Positions 57,650 to 64,000 of a stretch of 64,000 nt of DNA are shown here, one piece after another. Location of the stretch: the NCBI GenBank assembly GCA_030765055.1, contig CM060955.1, forward strand, positions 154,598,006 through 154,662,005, written 5' to 3'. The translations under genes were made by a program, and so were the position numbers. This DNA comes from Mantis religiosa. Lineage: Eukaryota > Arthropoda > Insecta > Mantodea > Mantidae. Each line of letters begins with the position of its first letter. Within the stretch, counting starts at the first letter, position 1. A model generated the notes under the pieces. The model was not told the DNA's origin. It saw nothing but the letters and a program-made list of their open reading frames with translations, and searched no databases.

Positions 57650-57896
57650 AGCGGACCTAACGAACACAAAGAAGTACAGACACATAACACTAGAGAATAC
57701 TCAGTACAAGATCCTCTCCTAATTAATAATAAGCGACCACAAGACTGTGTATTCACAGCTTCCACCATTTGATATGCAGAAAGGAAACTTATCACGACCC
57801 AAGCCAAGGTGTATATGTGAATTGTGCTGTCAAACCTCTAAAATATTAACACATATAATTATATACAAAAAGGCTGAGAACAATTGCAGTTTATGA
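57650..57896 (+). pseudogene. LINE reverse-transcriptase fragment with Cys-rich tail, copy 3
   Basis: Same fusion as at 16630 and 47138; the motif reads ITLENTQYKILS and the next residues are broken by a stop. Confidence 0.5.
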
Positions 57897-59091
57897 AACC
57901 GAAAATAATCGTATAACAATGCATATCAATGTGTCTTTTGAGTTTATATATTCCAAAAGGCACAGTAAAGGAATTTCACACAAATTTTACTGAAGAAACA
58001 CTCCAAGTTTATTGCAACAATGATTTATATTTAAAATACATAGGATGTCAATAAAAGTAGTGTAAACTGACGTTAAATTTATAACAGGTCAAACTATCTT
58101 AGTTACAGGACAAATACTTCCAGATACGATGTGACGTATGACAAGTCAGGTCATTCATTAAAACTTGTCGTAACAAACAAGTCTGTATTAACTGTAGTCA
58201 TGAGACATTGATAAAATAAACTTTGTAAATTGTGATTTAGAGCTGCCAGCAGGGAACGTACAATATATGTTTTTGAATCTAAATGTTGAGAAATTGAGAG
58301 TTTCAGCCCAAATATGTTTAAGGACGAGGAACTCTTTCGTACTGTGACTTTGTGTGTTCGTAGAATTAAAAGTCCAATTTGCCCAAATTCTAAATGTTCT
58401 TTATTTCCGTAGAAATACATTGTTCAATTCTCACGTTATAACATTACATCATATATACAACACAATTTTCCAAGGTCGATGACCATAACAAACAGCGTTC
58501 TGACTACATCAGCTCTCGTTAAAACAATACTCTACAGCTGTTTACTGCTTACCCTCCCTCTTGGCGAGTCTCGACTTCTTAAATACCTCATTGATAAAAA
58601 ACAATTATTCTCTGTCAATCCAGATATCACTAGAACCTTCCAAACGTGAAACCCTATCTGTGCAGACAAGTCCTTTATCTCAGCTATCTTTATTAACGGC
58701 TCTTTGTGTACAATAGCTGCGCTGTCGTAGATAACGGGTTCGCGACAGTACATAAAGCAGCTCAACTCCGTTCTTATTCAAGAGGTACTAAATGATAGAC
58801 CAGATTCACTTAATCAGCAACAAATCTATGCTTTAGTTTCAAAGGATTAATCTGCAGGATATCCCTGTGTGTTATCCTTGAAGATGCTGAATATTGGTAT
58901 TCACCCGACATTTTTTCAGTTTTGGGTTGCAGATAACTTTTTTAAGATTCAGGTGATCCCAAAACTTATATTTCCAGTAAAATATTGATATTTAATTTTT
59001 GTGTAGACTTCACTTTCTCCTCTACGTACTATGTATGTAATACTTAACACTAAAAGAGAAAGGCACGAAGAAAACCTGTACAAACCTACAG

Positions 59092-59107
59092 TTCAAATGT
59101 CCCGCGT
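59092..59107 (+). repeat. Core repeat copy 19, truncated
   Basis: Only TTCAAATGTCCCGCG remains before the inverted P2 block begins. This records an inversion or deletion breakpoint inside a core. Confidence 0.7.
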
Positions 59108-59530
59108 TTTAAAAGTTTTCATTAGAATGACGTTGTGTGAAATATTTTATGACAAATGTGCAGCTTGTCAGTTGTCTCAGAAATGCTCTTTACCTGGATG
59201 ACATTGTATAACCAGTAAACTGTAAGAGAAAATGGAAAATGTACATCTTGTTAAAACAAAAAGTTATATTAAATACTTTTATCGTGGAGTGAAGCATTTC
59301 TTATGTATTTCTAACTATTTGTCTGCATTTATCAATACGTTTATCAAATTAGCAGTTTGCATCGTTGTTTTATCTATAGGTCATGCAAAGAAAGCAAAAT
59401 GTCCAGATCACCACTTGCGACATGTGGTGTCTTAAAATGTTTAGCCGTAGCGTAAAGTCTATCTTTCTTCTTCATTATTTATAGACGCCATTGAAAGCTC
59501 AAAACACCTTACTTTAACGTCTGCTCTCTG
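59108..59530 (+). repeat. Inverted peptide block P2, copy 3
   Basis: Frame 59232-59435 reads ENVHLVKTKSYIKYFYRGVK and IGHAKKAKCPDHHLRHV. Same structure as 17.34 and 40.56 kb. Confidence 0.55.
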
Positions 59531-59639
59531 TACTTTTTATTTAATATAGCCTAGGTGTTTATCGAGCACCTGTTACTTGAGATTCTTTTACTGTGCATAA
59601 CACTTGCATTTTGTAATATGTTGTACAACTATTCTAAAA

Positions 59640-60035
59640 ATTAGTTTATTATTCTAGCTTCTAATATTAGTATTTTAATAGTTACATGTAAGCCGTCGTT
59701 CTGTAATAATTACTAACTGTAGTAACTATTAGGTTACTTTCTTATTAATAGAAGGATTAATTAACACATCTCTCTAAAACTACAATATGTATAATCCCTT
59801 TGTATATTAGTAACGGAGTTAATGGGATCTTAAAAATATCTGATACATCTTTCTCTCTCTTCTTCCATCTTTTTAGATACAGTCATATCTTTAAGATCCA
59901 TCAATTTACTCTCATTAAAGTAAAGTATTATGTTAAGTCTGGAATGGTTCAAAGATTTATGCTTGCTTTATTTAGGTCCTGCAACATATAGTAATATCCA
60001 AGGATGAATGACACGAGTGAAATGAAGCTCACATA
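59640..60035 (+). repeat. Block with 43-nt exon-like segment, copy 5
   Basis: Acceptor CCATCTTTTTAG at 59876, segment 59877-59919, donor AAA|GTAAAG (weaker). Frame reads YSHIFKIHQFTLIK. Confidence 0.5.
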
Positions 60036-60397
60036 AACCGAGACAATGTCAATGTAATGTCTTTCGGAAGAGAAGTTAAAATGGGTTACGGCAAACTTCA
60101 AATATCCATTCTCTTGGCAATTCACTAATCCTTCGTTCAGTCCACTCAGGCTGAGATTGCTTTGATTTGACAGCCACAACCTATACCTATATAGATCTGC
60201 TCTTACACATTCAACATTTTCGAAAAAGTTTCTAGTCAACGGATATTGTCTCATTACGGATTTTTTTAGCTCTAGGTGATACCAATATATATATACTGCA
60301 ACCTTGACTATTAATTTGTAAGTAGAATTCAATTCCTCCTCTACCTACTATGTACTAAAAGGAGAGCACCACGAACAAAACCGGTACAAACCTGCAG

Positions 60398-60535
60398 TTC
60401 AAATGTCTCACGTGTTTCCTGTGTAGCTGTGACTACAGCGACACACAGTGGACGACTCATGCAACGCAAACTACACAAAGGAAGTGGCAGATGCCGCGCA
60501 AGCTGCAATTGCTATGTATATACCGATATGTCTTA
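60398..60535 (+). repeat. Core repeat copy 20
   Basis: Open frame (FKCLTCFLCS). Confidence 0.85.
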
Positions 60536-60539
60536 GCTA

Positions 60540-61569
60540 TTAATAATATTTTACAACACATTAGAACATCGACTTTCCTTTCTAAGTTTAAACCATATAT
60601 TAAATGTGAACGATGGAAAATTGTAGCTACATTGTATAGATAAACCAATATAGCCCGAAACGAAATATTGAATTTTGGAACAAAAGTCTCCTAAAGCTCT
60701 ATAAGTAGCAAAAATTCAACCCTTAATTGTCATTGTTTATTCCCATCATTTGAAGTCTTAGGAAGTTTTATCCTTTACTGTCCTCATTCCTAGGTAAAGG
60801 TTTGCGGAAATACAGTTGATTATCACGTTTTTAACTCTAAATTAAATCAGCACTGTGGGGGCAATATCTGTCTTTTAAGATTTCGTTGTGCTTAGGTATT
60901 TACATCTCTGAATCCATTTGATTGCACTTTTCATAAGTGCTAAAACGCGGTTTAGCTGCCATAAAAGAATTCCAAATGAAAGGTACTTTAAGAAAACCTA
61001 GCCTTTATTTAAATAAACTTTAGAGACATAGACCAAAACTTAAGGTCCTTTAAACATTAAAATCGTCTATAGACAACTAAATAAGAAGAAAGAGAGGTGG
61101 ACCTTGAGTTGTAGTGAAATACCCCAAAGCTGGTATTTATCTGATAACCTGGAAACCCAGTTTACGTTGCCTGGCCTGTAGATAGGCAAATCATCACAAC
61201 CTCTAATTTGATTTAGTAATGATAAATTCAGACAAATAAGAATCAAACACGAATTGGTTCATTCCACAAAAGATATATGTCTGACATAATTTCTGTGTTT
61301 TGACGAGATGTAAATCTTCTATTATCTCTTACAGTTTACCAGTTATACAAAAGTCTTCCATAATAAAGAGAACTTAAAAGACTTCTACATTTGTCGTAAA
61401 ATATCTGACACATACAATATTATAATCAAACTTGTTGCAGCAGCATTTTAGACATTTAAACATTTTTAACAATTTTGTATATAAAGTTTGTTTGGAGCGG
61501 AAGATTTTCTTAGAAGATGCTGAAATTTTATATTTCGTAGAATACTATTCCCCATACCGAATCTTCAAA
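60540..61569 (-). repeat. Monomer segment with P1/P2 remnants
   Basis: Colinear with 41.9-43.0 and 49.1-49.9 kb. A minus frame at 60648-60457 (63 codons) parallels 41994-41788 (NLERKVDVLMCCKILLIAK). Confidence 0.5.
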
Positions 61570-61675
61570 AATGAATGTCGTGTAACTCTAAACTCCATGG
61601 ACCCTGAAATCATTTGAGCATCACTTCACGCGATCCAGTCATCGTGCGATACGACAACGTTGGAGGATGTAAGTT
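61570..61675 (+). mobile_element. SINE tail remnant, plus strand
   Basis: Same remnant as 49925-50030 with GTGTAACTCTAAACTCCATGG added on the left. Confidence 0.6.
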
Positions 61676-62573
61676 ACAAAAAGAAGGAAAAAAACCAATT
61701 GCTGTGAAATAGCCGTAGTTTATACCTTAGTTTTTCTAACTAAGATGCTCAACTGAGTACAGAAGTTGTATACTCTTAGGATGATCTTTGGCATTCTGTG
61801 AGTACATTACATTTGGCACTAGACATTCGTCACATCAGAGACATCCTGCTCTTTATTTTGATTTATAATTCCAAACTTGTTCGCATACGTACTATTTACT
61901 GAATACTTACATGAATTTTTGGAAATTCCTGTTGATTAACATATTTGTAGCATTTCGTTAAATCAGCACTGTAACAGCAATACCTGTCTTTTAAGATTGT
62001 ATTATACTTTAGTTTTGTCAGCTATGATGAAAAATTTGATTGTGCTTTATAGTAAGGCACTGAAAACGTGTTTAGTTTGGTTCCTACTACGAATATTGAG
62101 TTTATTGTTCAAATTCTATAACATCTGACATTCTCGAGCATCTTCGTAGCTTAACAAACTGATTGGTTCTAATGAAGTAAAATCGTCGACATTTCCGTGT
62201 TTAAGTTTCTCTTTAAATAACAAACTCTACATACTGAATGTCTGAATTCTGTCACAACGTTTCTACGCCTTAGTAGTTAATATATTCATGGAACAAAAAC
62301 AGTTAACAGTCCGGTTGCCTTAAATAGCGACAAAGCAAGCATTATGTATATGATTCTAAGTTTTATTTTATATTTTGGTTAAATAGGAACTTTTAAATAG
62401 CTCTTGCTCTTCTGTGGTAACAAATAAATGCAGTTCTCGGAGAACTAACTAAATTATAAAATTTGTAAGTCGCCCATTTGTATGCTTGATGTAGGACAGT
62501 GTTAAGTAATGACGTCATAGCAATAACCTGTAGGCTGTTATCTTTAGTGCTCTAAATACATTTACTAAATATG

Positions 62574-62920
62574 AACAAAGATTTTTATTAAAACTCAGAT
62601 TGCTAGAGATATAAATGCTCGACAATGTCATATAGAATTACTGGAAGCTTGTGGTAGACCGACTTTACCATATCGTACCGTGGCTAGGTGAGCGAATGCA
62701 TTTCGTAGAGGAAAGGAAGACATGGAGCTCGCAGACTGTCATCAGCAAGTGCTGATGTGCATGTGAATGCTGTTAGACCACAGCTGGGAGAACATCGTTG
62801 TTGGACTGATGTGAGCCCATGTGACTTCCATCTTTTTGTGAAAATGATATTACCACTTAGATGAGTTCGCTTTAGAGCCAGACAGACAGCTATGCCAGCA
62901 GTAGAGCAGTCTGTTTGATA
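62574..62920 (+). mobile_element. Mariner deletion derivative, copy M7
   Basis: ELLEACGRPTLPYRTVAR-stop, ANAFRRGKEDMELADCHQQ, the deletion join, then EHRCWTDVSPCDFHLFVKMI and a TAMPAVEQSV-stop end. The last catalytic Asp position is retained. 769 bp before core copy 21. Confidence 0.7.
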
Positions 62921-63342
62921 TTAGGACATCAAGACGCTGTGGATAGCATACGTCGCTGATGTGTATACGCGAGTTCTTCATGTTGGAGCAAATTACGTCT
63001 AAGCACTGCTACAATGTATCTACTGTTTTATTTGTTGTTAATTCGATTGCAAATTTTATTGCATATTTTCAACACTTTACAACATAAATGCATGCTTATT
63101 TTAGACGTTTTAATTGCTAAAATCTAATGTCTAATTATAAGCCACAAACTTAAACAAATTTTTAGAATTTTTGTACAAGATAATAAAAAATGAATGTATA
63201 GCGCACAATAAAGGAATCTCAAATGAAAGGTATTTGACGAAAACTTTGTTTTCATTTAAATAAAAAATTACAGACAGTAGACGTTGTCTACCTTCATGAG
63301 CGTCTACATAGAAATAAAGAAAGAGATGTAAAACTTCAGCAG

Positions 63343-63481
63343 TTCAAACGTCCAGCGTGTTTCGTGAGAAGCAGTGACTGCAGCGACACAGAGTGGAAGT
63401 ATTATTCAACGCGAAGTACACGTAGTATGTGATAGATGACGCGCTAGTTGTAATAGCTGTCTATATATCAATATGTCTTAG
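63343..63481 (+). repeat. Core repeat copy 21
   Basis: Open frame (FKRPACFVRSSDCSDTEW). It lies 480 bp before hAT copy E. Confidence 0.85.
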
Positions 63482-63822
63482 ATATTATAAATATTTTAAA
63501 AACATTAGAATGGTGATGTTTTATTTTGGTTCAAACCATTTACTAAATGTGAACAATTGCTATTTGTATTTATATTACATATAAAAATCAATATAAACCG
63601 ACAAGGAATATTACATTTTTGAACAAAAGTCTCCTAAGAGTTATATAAGTTCTGTAATTCCAGCAATTTTTACATTGTTTATTCAACTTTTAACCATTTA
63701 CTTTTTACATAGTGTAGGTACTAGAGATTAGTAACATTAGAGACATCTTGCAGTATATTTTAATGTAAATGCTCTGTACAGCTAGTGTTGTAATAGGCAA
63801 AGTTCTAAAATCGTGTTCTGTG

Positions 63823-64000
63823 CAGTGTTTTTATAACTTTCCCTCAAAAGTCTCAGCATTTCTCGCTTCACACAGCAAAAGCAGTCTGTGTGCCCTTTTT
63901 ATATACACAAAAGTGCTTCGTTTTGATTTGCTTTCCCTGCACTCTGATTTGCTGTTGCATTGAGTCTCTCTACTGGCTATTATCTATCATCCTTCAACAT
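63823..64000 (+). mobile_element. hAT 5' end, copy E, cut by the window
   Basis: CAGTGTTTTTATAACTTTCC through CTATTATCTATCATCCTTCA. It breaks off just before the start codon, so the coding part is not visible. Confidence 0.65.

Larger units (their letters stand above)
56845..58740 (+). repeat. Duplicated block with LINE fragment and SINE, copy 3
   Basis: Third colinear copy (see 15820 and 46325). Confidence 0.75.

Noticed and set aside
2334..63481. CRISPR-like array because of regular repeats
   Set aside because: Repeats are ~138 bp, diverged and kilobases apart in eukaryotic DNA.

Overview
The window is AT-rich eukaryotic DNA built almost entirely of decayed mobile elements. I found no intact host gene, no rRNA, no operon-like layout and no CRISPR array. 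The mix points to an arthropod, most likely an insect: Jockey-type and other LINEs, hAT and Tc1/mariner-type transposons, tRNA-derived SINEs and several LTRs. The SINE tails resemble, from memory, those of cockroaches and termites; this is unverified.

The main structure is a long mosaic tandem array, all in one direction. A ~138-bp core (starting like TTCAAATGTCCCGC) occurs 21 times, always on the + strand. Undisturbed neighbours lie about 2.0-2.35 kb apart. Above this is a higher-order unit of ~12-14 kb. Each unit is marked by the 5' part of an internally deleted hAT element (at about 4.8, 18.7, 31.1, 52.1 and 63.8 kb). Four times the last core before a hAT copy lies 480-497 bp upstream of the hAT 5' end. 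Three times a mariner deletion derivative lies 755-769 bp before that core. Such constant spacing means the units were copied as blocks, not built by independent insertions.

The units also carry: decayed peptide-coding blocks, mostly on the minus strand and inverted in three places; a 43-nt exon-like segment with splice sites (five copies); a block with a LINE reverse-transcriptase fragment and a SINE (three copies at 15.8, 46.3 and 56.8 kb); and a block with a 317-bp LTR, a primer-binding site and a SINE (two copies at 13.8 and 43.8 kb).

Later insertions sit in single units and can be dated by empty sites in sister copies: a 170-bp LINE tail with a 13-bp target duplication (2.7 kb), a 416-bp element (11.1 kb), a 494-bp solo LTR with a CCAAT/CRE-like cluster (22.1 kb), a 5'-truncated LINE (25.9 kb), a 773-bp LTR that itself holds a SINE (44.5 kb), and a 4.7-kb Jockey-type LINE (33.4-38.1 kb) with gag, part of the endonuclease and reverse transcriptase, all broken.

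The likeliest new biology is the macrosatellite itself. It co-amplifies two unrelated DNA transposons, each reduced to an N-terminal DNA-binding part joined to the last residues of its transposase. It may be heterochromatin, a small-RNA source locus or an amplified gene remnant; the sequence alone cannot decide.
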